A stretch of DNA of 64,000 nt from JAIBJN01 sp963811635 (GCA_963811635.1 CAWESB010000006.1:107048-171047), one strand, 5' to 3'; counted from the stretch's first letter, positions 40,671-49,437 are shown. Numbers and translations are program-made. The notes: a model not told the origin generated them from the sequence alone.

Positions 40671-41289
40671 GCCCACCGTGCGTGGCGAGCACATGCTCGA
40701 CCGGGCGCTCGAGCAGCGGGCGCAACCCCTCGCTGACCTGCGCGGGCGTCACGCCGTCAGGTAGCCACTCGGGCGGGATCTCGAGGCCCTGGCCGAAGTC
40801 GACGAGCGTGTCGCCGGCGATGACCGCACGGCGGCTCTCGACCCAAAGCACGACGTCGTTCGGCTCCTTGCCCGGGAACGCCTCGACTCCGACGGGCAGC
40901 CGATCGCCCGCCGAGAACAGATGCCCCTCGACCGTGTCGCTGGCTAGCAGCCAGGCCACGTCCGGGCTGCCCTCGTCGGGCGGAGGCACGAACACCGCGG
41001 CGCTGTGCCGCTCCGCCAGGCTCCGGGTGTCGCGCTCGTGCCACGGGTTCGTCAGCACGATCGCCGGCTGGCGGTCGGCCGCAAGCTCGACGATCTCTCT
41101 CGGCACGGCCAGCGGATCGAACAGCAGCACCTGGTCGCCGTCGTCGATCGCATAAGACGAAACCACTCCCGCCTTACTCGGCGTCTCAGCGGTCGCCGCA
41201 AGGCGCTGGCGAAGCGCCTCGTTCTCAGGCCCCGACCAGTCCGGGTGCGGTGCCTCCCAATGCCAAAGACCAGGCCGCAACTCGCGCAC
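40633..41289 (-). CDS. MBL-fold-like protein with degenerate metal site
   Basis: 218 aa, complete from GTG 41289. The fold pattern is beta-lactamase-like: SYAIDDGDQVLLFDPLAVP, VLTNPWHERDTRSLAERHSA, GVEAFPGKEPNDVVLWVES, AVIAGDTLVDF and HVLATHGGPSD. The usual HxHxDH motif is reduced to N-P-W-H-E-R-D, so one metal-binding His is lost. The GDT and final H remain. It may bind a single metal or none. No partner gene is evident; it lies at one end of the island. Confidence 0.8.
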   Translation of the reverse strand: MRELRPGLWHWEAPHPDWSGPENEALRQRLAATAETPSKAGVVSSYAIDDGDQVLLFDPLAVPREIVELAADRQPAIVLTNPWHERDTRSLAERHSAAVFVPPPDEGSPDVAWLLASDTVEGHLFSAGDRLPVGVEAFPGKEPNDVVLWVESRRAVIAGDTLVDFGQGLEIPPEWLPDGVTPAQVSEGLRPLLERPVEHVLATHGGPSDRAALERALS

Positions 41290-41566
41290 TGCCGCATGCT
41301 AAATCACATGGGACGCAATCGACGCGCTGTGCTCGAACGAGCTTCGAGTGACATTCGCCGGCCCCGGGGGCAGAGCTCGCGGGCGCATCCGGCGTGTAAC
41401 TACAGAGTTGTCTTTATCCCTGACTAGCTCCCAAGCGACTCTACGCTCGCCCACGTCAGCGGGAGAGGAGCGAACAACGAAGCCATCGTGACGACGGCGC
41501 AACCATCGGCCGGTACGCTCGTCGGGTTTTGCGTCTCCAAGCGACAACACGACTAGAGGGGGCCGC

Positions 41567-42004
41567 GTGACGCTTCAACGCATGGACAACGTCGGGATCG
41601 TGGTGGAATCCCTCGATACCGCTATCTCCTTTTTCGCCGAGCTGGGCCTCGAACTCGAAGGTCGAGCGATGATCGAAGGAGACTGGTCAGGGCGCGTCAC
41701 TGGACTGCGCGACCAGCGCGTCGAGATCGCCATGATGCGTACGCCGGACGGCCACGGCCGGATCGAACTCTCGCGCTTTCTCACGCCGCCCGTGGTTGCC
41801 GATCACCGAAACGCCCCGGTGAACGCGCTGGGCTATCTGCGTGTCATGTTCGCCGTGGACGACCTCGACGATACGCTCGCCCGGCTCCGGAAGCACGGCG
41901 CGCAGCTCGTCGACGAAGTAGTCCAGTACGAAGACACGTATCGGCTCTGCTACGTCCGAGGCCCTGAGGGCATCCTCATCGGGCTGGCAGAGCAGATCGG
42001 CTAG
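41567..42004 (+). CDS. VOC family protein (glyoxalase/bleomycin-resistance-like)
   Basis: 145 aa with two betaalphabetabetabeta modules: MDNVGIVVESLDTAISFFAEL, then VNALGYLRVMFAVDDLDDTL and the end YVRGPEGILIGLAEQIG with the ligand Glu replaced by Ile-Gly-Leu spacing typical of some resistance-type VOC proteins. Several ligands (DNVGIVV instead of a His) are missing, so metal binding is doubtful. GTG 41567. It stands alone between spacers of 277 and 140 bases, unusually loose for this window. Confidence 0.85.
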   Translation: MTLQRMDNVGIVVESLDTAISFFAELGLELEGRAMIEGDWSGRVTGLRDQRVEIAMMRTPDGHGRIELSRFLTPPVVADHRNAPVNALGYLRVMFAVDDLDDTLARLRKHGAQLVDEVVQYEDTYRLCYVRGPEGILIGLAEQIG

Positions 42005-42144
42005 CGGATTGAACTTTCGCGACGGGAGAGCCCCTCAGGCGTCACTCCCGAACGCTGGCCCAGACAAGGGTCCTCTCTTAACTACTGAGCGTCGATAATC
42101 CTCGACTGGCCTGGAGGTCGCGTCCGAGCGAGGAAGAGCCAGGG

Positions 42145-42564
42145 TTACGAGACGCAGTCCTCCAGCGCCTCGGTCTGCTCGTCGGTGGGGATCTCGCCCC
42201 ACTCGACCACGACGTTGCCGTACCGCTTGAGCAGGTCTTCGGCCCGTCCTTTCAAGCCCATCTCGGCGACTGAGAAGGCCAGACCGGCTTCGTCGCTGCC
42301 CCCCGTCACGGAGACTCCCTCCCCCGTCACCGCGAGCACCGCCACATCGTTGTCCCCGATGGACGCCGCGAGACCCTCACGTTCCCAGACCGGCTCCGGG
42401 ACTGCGGAATAGAGGTAGAAGAAGCCGTCCTGCTTGTTCGTCGATACCTCCGCGTCGGCCTCGCGCAGGCAGGACGCGATCGACTCACGACTGATCTCGC
42501 CGCCGCCGCAGCCCGCCACAAGCGCAAGCGCGAGGCCTGTCACGCAGGTTCGCCCGCCGACCAT
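42145..42564 (-). CDS. Lipoprotein of unknown function
   Basis: 139 aa; signal TCVTGLALALVAGCGGG with lipobox LVAGC. The mature domain (ISRESIASCLREADAEVSTN ... EALEDCVS) has two Cys near its ends that could pair. Alternating strands centre on VAVLAVTGEGVSVTGG. The family is not recognised. Its start region overlaps the 3' end of the truncated methyltransferase gene on the same strand by 25 bases. Confidence 0.72.
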   Translation of the reverse strand: MVGGRTCVTGLALALVAGCGGGEISRESIASCLREADAEVSTNKQDGFFYLYSAVPEPVWEREGLAASIGDNDVAVLAVTGEGVSVTGGSDEAGLAFSVAEMGLKGRAEDLLKRYGNVVVEWGEIPTDEQTEALEDCVS

Positions 42565-43052
42565 CGGGCAGGAGTATTCCGCCGTCCCGGTAGGGCCACA
42601 AGGGCGGCGATCGAATCGGTCACGGGCTCCACGACGTCGGCGAGGACGAAACGGCCGGCCGGGTCGAGCCTGCTGGCGATGCGTCGGAAGAGATTGGCCT
42701 TGCCTGTGCCTTCGAGATGATGAACTGCAAGAGCCGATACGACGAGGTCGAAAGACCCTTCCGGCAGGGGATCCTCCAATCGGCCTACAAGTAGCTTGAC
42801 TCGATCGGAAGGCAGGCTGTCACGGGCGACGTTGACCATTCCGAGGCTCGCGTCGATGCCGATTAGCTGCGCGTCGGGGTGACGGTCAAGAACTCGCCGT
42901 GCCGTCTCACCCGTCCCAGTCCCGAGCTCGAGAACCGACTTTGCGCCCACACCCGTCGCGGCCAAGGTCTCGTCCTCGAGGCGGTCGTAGCCAGGTACGG
43001 CCTCACGCATCATTGCTAAGTAGCTCTCCGGCGTGAAGTGATAGTCGCGCAT
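42540..43052 (-). CDS. Class I SAM-dependent methyltransferase, apparently C-terminally truncated
   Basis: 170 aa. SAM motif I is KSVLELGTGTGETARRVLD and the adenine-ribose acidic residue is in LIGIDASLGMVNVA. Further motifs are SFDLVVSALAVHHLEG and DPAGRFVLADVVEP. Relatives continue for 40-60 residues after this strand. Here the sequence goes VTDSIAALVALPGRRNTP and stops within the start of the lipoprotein gene, suggesting a deletion fusion. The substrate is unknown and activity is doubtful. Confidence 0.75.
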   Translation of the reverse strand: MRDYHFTPESYLAMMREAVPGYDRLEDETLAATGVGAKSVLELGTGTGETARRVLDRHPDAQLIGIDASLGMVNVARDSLPSDRVKLLVGRLEDPLPEGSFDLVVSALAVHHLEGTGKANLFRRIASRLDPAGRFVLADVVEPVTDSIAALVALPGRRNTPARWSAGEPA

Positions 43053-43322
43053 CGCTCACGAGCCTAACGGGCGGACATCCCGATACCCGACCCTCCGCTC
43101 CGGAACGCTAGCGGCAGTCTGAGAGACCGCCCTCCTCTGCCGTGAACGCCGTGACGCTAACGCGTTCGACCCCTTAGCCGATCCGCTCGGCCACGCTCAA
43201 TGCAAGTCCCAGGCGAGAGTCGTTCGCAACTACAGAGCAGACTGACGCCGGGGTGGGCAGGAAGTCCTCGGGTCACCTTGCGGCCCGCGCCCCGGCCGAG
43301 TTGTCGCCTTCCGCCCGTTGGC

Positions 43323-44138
43323 TTACGCGCGGATGACGACGGGAGTGCCTTCCGGGTTCGCGTGGAGCATCCGCGTCAGGAGGCGGTTCTCGATCCGCAG
43401 GCAGCCGTACGAGGCGGCCTTGCCAATCGAGGACGGGTCGTTCGTGCCGTGGATGGCGATCGGGCCTCCCTGCGTCCAGCCGGTGAGGACGGTTGAGAAC
43501 GCGCTGATCCCGATCGCCCCGGGGCCGAAGGGGCCCGACTGGTCGGAGGCGAGTAGGCGCTGGTTGACGTAGTAGTGGCCGACCGGCGTCGGCGTCGCGC
43601 CCTTGCCGATCGCCGCGCGCGCGCGAAGAACCCTGCGCCCGTCGCGGAAGAAGTCGATCCGGCGCTCGGAGAGGTCGACCTCGATGCGGGTGCCCACCGT
43701 GAACAGCCGGACGCGGTCGGCCCGAACGTAGCCCGCCGCGCCGTTGGGCCGCAGCGGGAGCTGGGCGCGGTACCACATGGGGCGGCACTCCCGGTCTCGC
43801 ACCACGGCGACGAGGCCGAAGACGGTGTCCACGCCGTTCTCGTTCGTCCGCTGGAAGACTCGAACGCGCTGGCTGCCGGGCCGGCGATACGCGGCCACCG
43901 TGCCTCTCGCCCGCGCCGCGTAGGCGACCGACGCCGTGCCTAGCCTTTTCTCGCGGGTCGGGTCGCAGCTCTCGGGGACCGGATCCTGCGCCACCAGCGC
44001 GGGCTCGCCGCCGCCCTCGACGACCACCGGCGGCTCGCCGGGCGCGCCCTGGACGCTGAGCTCGTCCTCGAGCTCCTGCGCCCCGCACCCGCCCGCGAAG
44101 ATCGCGACCGCAACGAGGATGGGTGCCCGCATTCGCAC
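43323..44138 (-). CDS. L,D-transpeptidase lipoprotein
   Basis: 271 aa. The signal with lipobox FAGGCGA is followed by a spacer, an SH3-like region (GTVAAYRRPGSQRVRVFQRT) and the YkuD domain. The catalytic block is IAIHGTNDPSSIGKAASYGC with H and C present, then LRIENRLLTRML. It would cross-link peptidoglycan at the membrane face. It differs from the PG-binding L,D-transpeptidase at 20207 in domain make-up. It lies inside the tRNA-Val-bounded region and is divergent from the beta-helix protein gene. Confidence 0.92.
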   Translation of the reverse strand: MRMRAPILVAVAIFAGGCGAQELEDELSVQGAPGEPPVVVEGGGEPALVAQDPVPESCDPTREKRLGTASVAYAARARGTVAAYRRPGSQRVRVFQRTNENGVDTVFGLVAVVRDRECRPMWYRAQLPLRPNGAAGYVRADRVRLFTVGTRIEVDLSERRIDFFRDGRRVLRARAAIGKGATPTPVGHYYVNQRLLASDQSGPFGPGAIGISAFSTVLTGWTQGGPIAIHGTNDPSSIGKAASYGCLRIENRLLTRMLHANPEGTPVVIRA

Positions 44139-44382
44139 GCCGACATGGTACGAGCAAGCGCTCTCGGATGACCGACGCGCGGAGGCACGCCGAGCCGGCA
44201 GAAACCTCTCGACTCAGCGTCATGCGAGATGCCGCTCGGTCGAGTAGGTTGAGCACAAGATCGAGGCCGCCGGCAGAGCACGGCGCGATCGACCGCTCAC
44301 GTTCTGCGTGCAACGGTGCCCGCCTTCCATCGAGGTCGGTTATCGCCGCAGTCGGCGCCCCGCCCAGAAACGAGGAGGATCC

Positions 44383-46254
44383 ATGCACCGTCGACCGACA
44401 ACGATTCGTTCTCATTCTCTGCTTCTGCTCGCGTTCGCACTCGCGATCGCGCTGGGCGCAGCCAACGCTGGATCTACCGCGAGCGCAGCCCCTCTGGCCG
44501 GCGTGTCGGGAAACAGCCCGCCTGGCTTCGGCCCGAACGTCACCATCTTCGACCCGAGCATGCCGGTCAGCGAGATTCAGGCAACCGTCGACGCGATCTA
44601 TGCCCAGCAGGTCGACGCCGAGATGGGCACGAACCGTTACGCATTCCTGTTCAAGCCGGGCGTGTACGGGACAGCCGCCGAGCCGCTGCAGATGAAGGTC
44701 GGCTACTACACCGAAGTCGCCGGGCTCGGTGCCTCCCCGACAGACGTGACGATCAACGGCAAGATCGAGGTCTACAACCGCTGCCTCGGGACCGGGGGCA
44801 CGAGCAACTGCGTCGCCCTGGTCAATTTCTGGCGCACGCTGTCCAACCTGACGCTGAACATCAACAGCCTCAACCAGGACGGCTGTCGCGCCTCGGCAAA
44901 CTTCTGGGCGGTCTCGCAGGCCGTGTCGATGCGCCGTCTCAACATCGGCGGCGCCAATCTCTCGCTCATGGACTACTGCACGGCCGGGCCGCAGTTCGCC
45001 AGCGGCGGCTTCATCGCCGACTCGAACCTCCCGTTCGTCATCAACGGCTCTCAGCAGCAGTGGCTGATCCGCAACAGCCAGGTCGCCGGCTGGTCGAACG
45101 CCGTGTGGAACCAGGTCTTCGCCGGCGTGGAGGGCGCGCCGTCGGAGGCGAGTTTCCCGAACCCGCCCTACACGACCCTCGACACGACGCCCGTAAGCCG
45201 TGAGAAGCCGTACCTGTTCATCGACGGGCAAGGTGAGTACAACGTCCGCGTACCCTCGGCCCAGACCGACACGCGCGGCATCTCCTGGGCCGACGGCATG
45301 ACTGAGGGGCGCACGATCCCACTCCGCGACTTCTTCATAGCGAAGCCGTCTGACTCGGTACAGACGATCGACAGCCAATTGGCCCGCGGCATGAACCTCC
45401 TGCTCACCCCCGGCGTTTACGACGTGGGGAAGAGCATCTCGGTAAAGCGCGCGAACGCGGTCGTCCTCGGCGTCGGGCATGCGACGCTCACCGCGGTCGC
45501 CGGCGCGGTCCCGCTGACCGTCGACGACGTCCCCGGAGTCATCATCGCCGGCGTCACGGTCGACGCAGGGACCATCCAGTCGCCGATCCTTATGCAGGTC
45601 GGCAAGAAGCCCAAGAAGAGCACGAAGAGCGACCCGTCCAACCCGACCACGCTGTCAGACGTCTACTTCCGCGTTGGCGGACCGCACATCGGAAAGGCCG
45701 ACGTGGCGCTCGAGGTCAACAGCGACAACGTCTTGATCGATCACACCTGGGTATGGCGTGCCGACCACGGCGTCGAGGGCTTCTCCGGCGACACTGAGCG
45801 GTGGAACACCAACATCGGCCGCAACGGCGTCGTCGTCAACGGTGACGGCGTGACGGCGACCGGCCTGTTCGTCGAGCACTTCCAGCAGTACAACACCATC
45901 TGGAACGGCCAGGACGGCACGACGATCCTGTACCAGAACGAGCTGCCCTACGACCCGCCGACCCAGGCGGATTGGATGCACGACGGCATCGAGGGCTGGG
46001 CCGGGTACAAGGTCGGAGACGAGGTGACGACGCACAGGCTCTACGGCGGCGGCGTCTACGTCTTCAACCAGAACAACCCGTCGATCCACACCGAGAACGG
46101 CTTCGAGGTTCCCGTGACCCCGGGCGTCCAGCTGCATCACATCATGACGGTCAACCTGAGCGCGGGCACGATCGACCACGTGGTCAACGGCGTCGGCGAC
46201 GCGGCCGATACGAGCAAGATCGGCGTGCCTGTCTACATCGTCGACTACCCGTGA
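44383..46254 (+). CDS. Large secreted right-handed beta-helix protein
   Basis: 623 aa from ATG 44383 behind GAGGAGG. The signal peptide is about 1-34 (SLLLLAFALAIALGAANAG). The mature protein starts GFGPNVTIFDPSMPVSEIQA and has repeated short strands with Asn/Gly turns, typical of pectate-lyase-like or GH55-like helices (LFKPGVYGTA, VLGVGHATLT, LLTPGVYDVG). The order and motifs match streptomycete secreted proteins misnamed adenylyl cyclase or factor 5/8 proteins, e.g. QQQWLIRNSQVAGW, HTWVWRADHGVEGF, YQNELPYDPPTQADWM. A polysaccharide-active or adhesive role is likely; no catalytic pair can be named. Confidence 0.85.
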   Translation: MHRRPTTIRSHSLLLLAFALAIALGAANAGSTASAAPLAGVSGNSPPGFGPNVTIFDPSMPVSEIQATVDAIYAQQVDAEMGTNRYAFLFKPGVYGTAAEPLQMKVGYYTEVAGLGASPTDVTINGKIEVYNRCLGTGGTSNCVALVNFWRTLSNLTLNINSLNQDGCRASANFWAVSQAVSMRRLNIGGANLSLMDYCTAGPQFASGGFIADSNLPFVINGSQQQWLIRNSQVAGWSNAVWNQVFAGVEGAPSEASFPNPPYTTLDTTPVSREKPYLFIDGQGEYNVRVPSAQTDTRGISWADGMTEGRTIPLRDFFIAKPSDSVQTIDSQLARGMNLLLTPGVYDVGKSISVKRANAVVLGVGHATLTAVAGAVPLTVDDVPGVIIAGVTVDAGTIQSPILMQVGKKPKKSTKSDPSNPTTLSDVYFRVGGPHIGKADVALEVNSDNVLIDHTWVWRADHGVEGFSGDTERWNTNIGRNGVVVNGDGVTATGLFVEHFQQYNTIWNGQDGTTILYQNELPYDPPTQADWMHDGIEGWAGYKVGDEVTTHRLYGGGVYVFNQNNPSIHTENGFEVPVTPGVQLHHIMTVNLSAGTIDHVVNGVGDAADTSKIGVPVYIVDYP

Positions 46255-46310
46255 CTCATCGTTCCGGCTGACCCCGGCCGGCCCGGAGGATGGGCGGGCA
46301 CGGTCGTAGC

Positions 46311-46345
46311 GAGAGGCCCGCTCCGGCAGATGGAGCGGGCCTCTC
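46311..46345. terminator. Bidirectional terminator hairpin
   Basis: GAGAGGCCCGCTCC pairs perfectly over 14 bases with GGAGCGGGCCTCTC around a seven-base loop. It lies between the beta-helix gene (plus) and tRNA-Val (minus). No T-tract. Confidence 0.7.
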
Positions 46346-46369
46346 CGTCCGTCGCAAGGCGCGCCGAGA

Positions 46370-46441
46370 TGGGCGCAGCTGGGATCGAACCAGCGACCTC
46401 CCGCGTGTGAAGCGGGCGCTCTCCCGCTGAGCTATGCGCCC
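46370..46441 (-). tRNA. tRNA-Val (anticodon CAC)
   Basis: On the minus strand, GGGCGCA/TGCGCCC forms the acceptor with discriminator A. The D stem is GCTC/GAGC. The anticodon arm is CCCGC TTCACAC GCGGG, giving CAC. The T arm is GCTGG TTCGATC CCAGC. It is 72 bases; CCA is not encoded. Its last 21 bases are repeated at 40358-40379. Confidence 0.96.
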
Positions 46442-46484
46442 GAGCCGCCCCAGTCTAGCGGCGTGCGATTGCTACGATCGAGAC

Positions 46485-46762
46485 GCCCGGTCGCGCTAGG
46501 CGGGGAGCTAGCGGTTCCCTGAACCCACAATCCGCTCCAGCGGGGCTGAACTCCCTCCCGAGGGGTGAGCAATCGGGGCACGGGCTCGCGCACGCGAGTG
46601 TTGACGGCCAGGTTCCGCGCACCGGGAGCCTGTGAACCGCGTCAGGTCCGGGAGGAAGCAGCGCTAAGCAGCCTCTCCCGGGTGCCGCGGGTCGACCTGG
46701 TCAGAGCGAGCGTCGTGGGCACCGCCCCGAGAGCGTCTTCGACGGAGGGTGCGCGACCGGGC
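46485..46762 (+). ncRNA. ffs: Signal recognition particle RNA, large (Alu-containing) type
   Basis: The 5' end GCCCGGTCGCG is the exact complement of the 3' end CGCGACCGGGC, closing a 278-base molecule. After it, GCTAGGCGGGGAGCTAGCGG matches the Alu-domain start of Gram-positive SRP RNA. The helix-8 core reads GTCAGGTCCGGGAGGAAGCA, the Ffh-binding signature. It lies directly upstream of dnaX-ybaB-recR, the same neighbourhood as in Bacillus. Confidence 0.93.
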
Positions 46763-46778
46763 TTTATCTGTTAGTGCT

Positions 46779-46784
46779 TACCCT
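46779..46784 (+). promoter_or_regulatory. -10 hexamer of probable leaderless promoter (dnaX)
   Basis: TACCCT lies 8 bases before GTG 46793. No ribosome site is present. Confidence 0.35.
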
Positions 46785-46792
46785 CCCCGCTC

Positions 46793-48430
46793 GTGACTGC
46801 CCTCTACCGCAAATACCGGCCGCAGGACTTCGACGAGGTCGTCGGCCAGGAGGCGGTCGTGCGCACGCTGCGGAACGCGATCGCGAACGACCAGGTGCGG
46901 CAGGCCTACCTCTTCGCCGGGCCGCGCGGGACCGGCAAGACCTCGCTCGCGCGCATCCTCGCCAAGGCGCTCAACTGCGAGCAGGGGCCGACGGCGACGC
47001 CGGACAAGACCTGCAACTCCTGCGTCACGATCGCCAACGGCACCTCGCTCGACGTCGTCGAGATGGACGCCGCCAGCCAGCGCGGGATCGACGACATCCG
47101 CGAGATCCGCGACCACGTCGTCCTGCAGCCGGTCGAGGGCCGCTTCAAGGTCTACATCCTCGACGAGGCGCACCAGCTCACCGACGCGGCCTGGAACGCC
47201 CTCCTCAAGCTGATCGAGGAGCCGCCGCCGCACCTCGTCTTCGTCTTCTGCACGACCGAGCTGCACAAGGTGCTCCCCACCGTGCGCTCGCGCTGCCAGA
47301 CCTTCCTCTTCGCGCGCCCGCGGCTCGCCGAGCTGACCAAGCTCCTTCGCCGCGTGGCCGACGGCGAGGGGATCGAGGCGCCCGACGCAGCCCTTTCGCT
47401 GATCGCGCGCAGCGCGCGCGGAAGCTTCCGCGACGCCGTCTCGACGCTCGACCAGCTCGCGGCCGCCACCGACGGCAAGGTGACCGTTCAGGCGGTGCTC
47501 CAGCTGCTTGGTGCGGTCGACGAGGAGGCGCTCTTCCGCCTCTGCGACCTGATCGTCGACCGCGACACCGCCGGCCTCCTCGCCTTCGTCGAAGAGCTCG
47601 CCGACCAGGGCCAGGACCTCTCCCGGCTCGTCAACGACCTGCTCGAGCACCTGCGCCACCTGCTGCTCGTCCAGCACATGGGCGAGGTGCCGGACTCGCT
47701 CCCGGTGACGCCGGAGACGCGCGATCGCCTGCGCTCCCAGGCCAACCAGCTCGCCGAGGCCGAGGTGCTGCGCCTGATCGACCTCCTTCACGTCGCCGTG
47801 GACGACGTCAGGCAGGGTGGCGACCCCCGGCTTCCGCTCGAGCTGGCCCTCGTGAAGGTGACCCGGCCCGGCGCCGACCTCTCGCGCGAGTCCACGGCCT
47901 ACCGGCTGGAGCAGCTCGAGACCCGCCTGCGCGGCGAGACTCCCCGGCCGGCCGCGGCGCCGGCGCCCGAGCCCACGGCACGGCTTGAGTCTTCGGACAA
48001 CCCGGCGCCCACGCCCACGCCCGAGGCCGAGGCCGCGGCGCAGGTGGACGAGGGCCCGCCGCTCGACCTCAACGAGATCCAGGCGGCCTGGAAGCAGTCG
48101 ATCCTCCCGACGGTGTCCGAGAAGTCGATCCCCACCGGCTCGGTCCTGGCCGAGGCGAAGCCCGTGGCCCTCGATGGTGATCGGCTCGTGCTCGAGTTTC
48201 CGCCCGCGGCCTCGTTCCACCGGGGCCTGGCGGAGGATCCGAAGAACGCCAGCGTGCTCGCCGGAGTCCTCCACGAGGTGACCGGCCGCAAGCTTGCGGT
48301 CGCGTTCGAACTCGGCGAGGGCGCAGCCGAGGAGCCCGAGGCCGAGGAGGAGCCCGCCACCGAGGAGGAGATCATCTCTCTGATGCAGACGACGTTCGAC
48401 GCCCGCAAGCTTTCGAAGGAGACGGAGTAG
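46793..48430 (+). CDS. dnaX: DNA polymerase III subunit gamma/tau
   Basis: Clamp-loader ATPase of 545 aa. It starts MTALYRKYRPQDFDEVVGQ from GTG 46793. Walker A is AGPRGTGKTSLA (about 43-50). A Cys cluster (NCEQGPTATPDKTCNSC) matches the zinc module, although one Cys is spaced differently. Walker B/DExH is YILDEAHQLTDAAWNALLK and the sensor 1/arginine-finger region RSRCQTFLF. The tau-specific C-terminus carries a Pro/Ala linker and a final domain (PPLDLNEIQAAWKQSILPTV). No slippery run for programmed frameshifting was seen. Confidence 0.96.
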   Translation: MTALYRKYRPQDFDEVVGQEAVVRTLRNAIANDQVRQAYLFAGPRGTGKTSLARILAKALNCEQGPTATPDKTCNSCVTIANGTSLDVVEMDAASQRGIDDIREIRDHVVLQPVEGRFKVYILDEAHQLTDAAWNALLKLIEEPPPHLVFVFCTTELHKVLPTVRSRCQTFLFARPRLAELTKLLRRVADGEGIEAPDAALSLIARSARGSFRDAVSTLDQLAAATDGKVTVQAVLQLLGAVDEEALFRLCDLIVDRDTAGLLAFVEELADQGQDLSRLVNDLLEHLRHLLLVQHMGEVPDSLPVTPETRDRLRSQANQLAEAEVLRLIDLLHVAVDDVRQGGDPRLPLELALVKVTRPGADLSRESTAYRLEQLETRLRGETPRPAAAPAPEPTARLESSDNPAPTPTPEAEAAAQVDEGPPLDLNEIQAAWKQSILPTVSEKSIPTGSVLAEAKPVALDGDRLVLEFPPAASFHRGLAEDPKNASVLAGVLHEVTGRKLAVAFELGEGAAEEPEAEEEPATEEEIISLMQTTFDARKLSKETE

Positions 48431-48432
48431 CC

Positions 48433-48753
48433 ATGGGCATGGACATGAACAAGATGCTCCAGCAGGTGCAGCAGATGCAGGCCGACATGCTGAAGGCGCA
48501 GGAGGAGCTCGCGAACGAGCGGGTCGAGGCCTCGGTCGGCGGTGGCATGGTCACGGTGACGGCGAGCGGCGGCGGCGAGATCGTCGGCGTCAAGATCTCG
48601 CCCGAGGCGATCGACCCCGACGATCCCGAGACGCTCGAGGACCTCGTCCTCGCCGGCGTCAACGAGGCGCTGCGGAACGCCCAGGACCTTGCGCAGTCCA
48701 AGCTCGGCGGCGTCGCCGGTGACCTGAAGGGCCTCGGCCTCCCCGGCCTGTAG
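48433..48753 (+). CDS. YbaB/EbfC family nucleoid-associated protein
   Basis: 106 aa DNA-binding dimer. It has a Met/Gln-rich N-terminal helix (MNKMLQQVQQMQADMLKAQE), the strand block VEASVGGGMVTVTASGGGEI and the conserved VGVKISPEAIDPDDPETLED. The final region contains VNEALRNAQDLAQSKLGG. It lies 2 bases after dnaX and 14 bases before recR, the canonical order. It probably helps nucleoid structure or recombination with RecR. Confidence 0.96.
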   Translation: MGMDMNKMLQQVQQMQADMLKAQEELANERVEASVGGGMVTVTASGGGEIVGVKISPEAIDPDDPETLEDLVLAGVNEALRNAQDLAQSKLGGVAGDLKGLGLPGL

Positions 48754-48767
48754 AACTACGGGCTGAC

Positions 48768-49358
48768 GTGTTCAGCCCTGTCGTCGAGAACCTGATCGCG
48801 CAACTCTCGCGCCTCCCCGGCATCGGGACGCGCACGGCGCAGCGCCTGGCGTTCCACCTCCTCCGCATGCCCGAGGAGGAGGCGCTCGCGCTCGCGAACG
48901 CGATCAGGGAGGCGAAGGAGCGGATCGGCTTCTGCAAGGAGTGCGGGAACCTGACCGAGGAGGAGCTCTGCGTCGTCTGCCTCGACGCGCGGCGCGACAA
49001 GACGCTCGTCTGCGTCGTCGAGCAGCCCGCGGACGTGCTCTCGGTGGAGCGCACCCACGAGTACCGCGGCGTCTACCACGTGCTCGGCGGGGCGCTCTCG
49101 CCGCTCGACGGCGTCGAGCCGCAGCACCTCCGCATCGACGAGCTGCTCGCGCGCGTGGAGCGCAACGGCGTCGAGGAGGTCGTGCTCGCGACCAACCCGA
49201 ACATGACCGGCGAGGCCACTGCCGCCTACATCGCCGACCGGCTGCGGGGGCGCACCCGGGTGACCCGGCTGGCGAGCGGCCTGCCGGTCGGCGGCGACCT
49301 CGAGTACGCGGACGAAGTGACTCTCGGACGGGCGCTCGCAGGCCGGCGCGACATGTGA
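48768..49358 (+). CDS. recR: Recombination protein RecR
   Basis: 196 aa recombination mediator that works with RecO/RecF at single-strand gaps. The N-terminal helix-hairpin-helix reads LSRLPGIGTRTAQRLAFHLL. The zinc finger is GFCKECGNLTEEELCVVC. The Toprim domain starts VCVVEQPADVLSVERTHEYR and contains VVLATNPNMTGEATAAYIAD. The C-terminus ends GRALAGRRDM. The GTG start is at 48768, in an operon with dnaX and ybaB. Confidence 0.97.
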   Translation: MFSPVVENLIAQLSRLPGIGTRTAQRLAFHLLRMPEEEALALANAIREAKERIGFCKECGNLTEEELCVVCLDARRDKTLVCVVEQPADVLSVERTHEYRGVYHVLGGALSPLDGVEPQHLRIDELLARVERNGVEEVVLATNPNMTGEATAAYIADRLRGRTRVTRLASGLPVGGDLEYADEVTLGRALAGRRDM

Positions 49359-49437
49359 ACGGAGGCGAGTGGCCAGGCCACCCGCGTCCTCCAGGTCAGC
49401 CTGTGCGGCTAGCGCCGCCGCTCCGACACGTGAATTT

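Noticed and set aside
41299..41550. Small minus-strand frame in the 277-base spacer before the VOC gene
   Set aside because: No ribosome site, no recognisable motif and poor codon pattern; probably non-coding.
43053..43322. Spacer between the methyltransferase and L,D-transpeptidase genes
   Set aside because: No convincing gene, hairpin or promoter could be supported in these 270 bases.
40358..46441. Prophage or integrative element with its own integrase
   Set aside because: No integrase, recombinase, portal, capsid or replication gene is visible between the repeats, so only an island of unknown type is claimed.
46793..48430. Programmed frameshift in dnaX making a short gamma subunit
   Set aside because: No A-rich slippery heptamer with a downstream hairpin was seen; the single long tau-like frame explains the gene.
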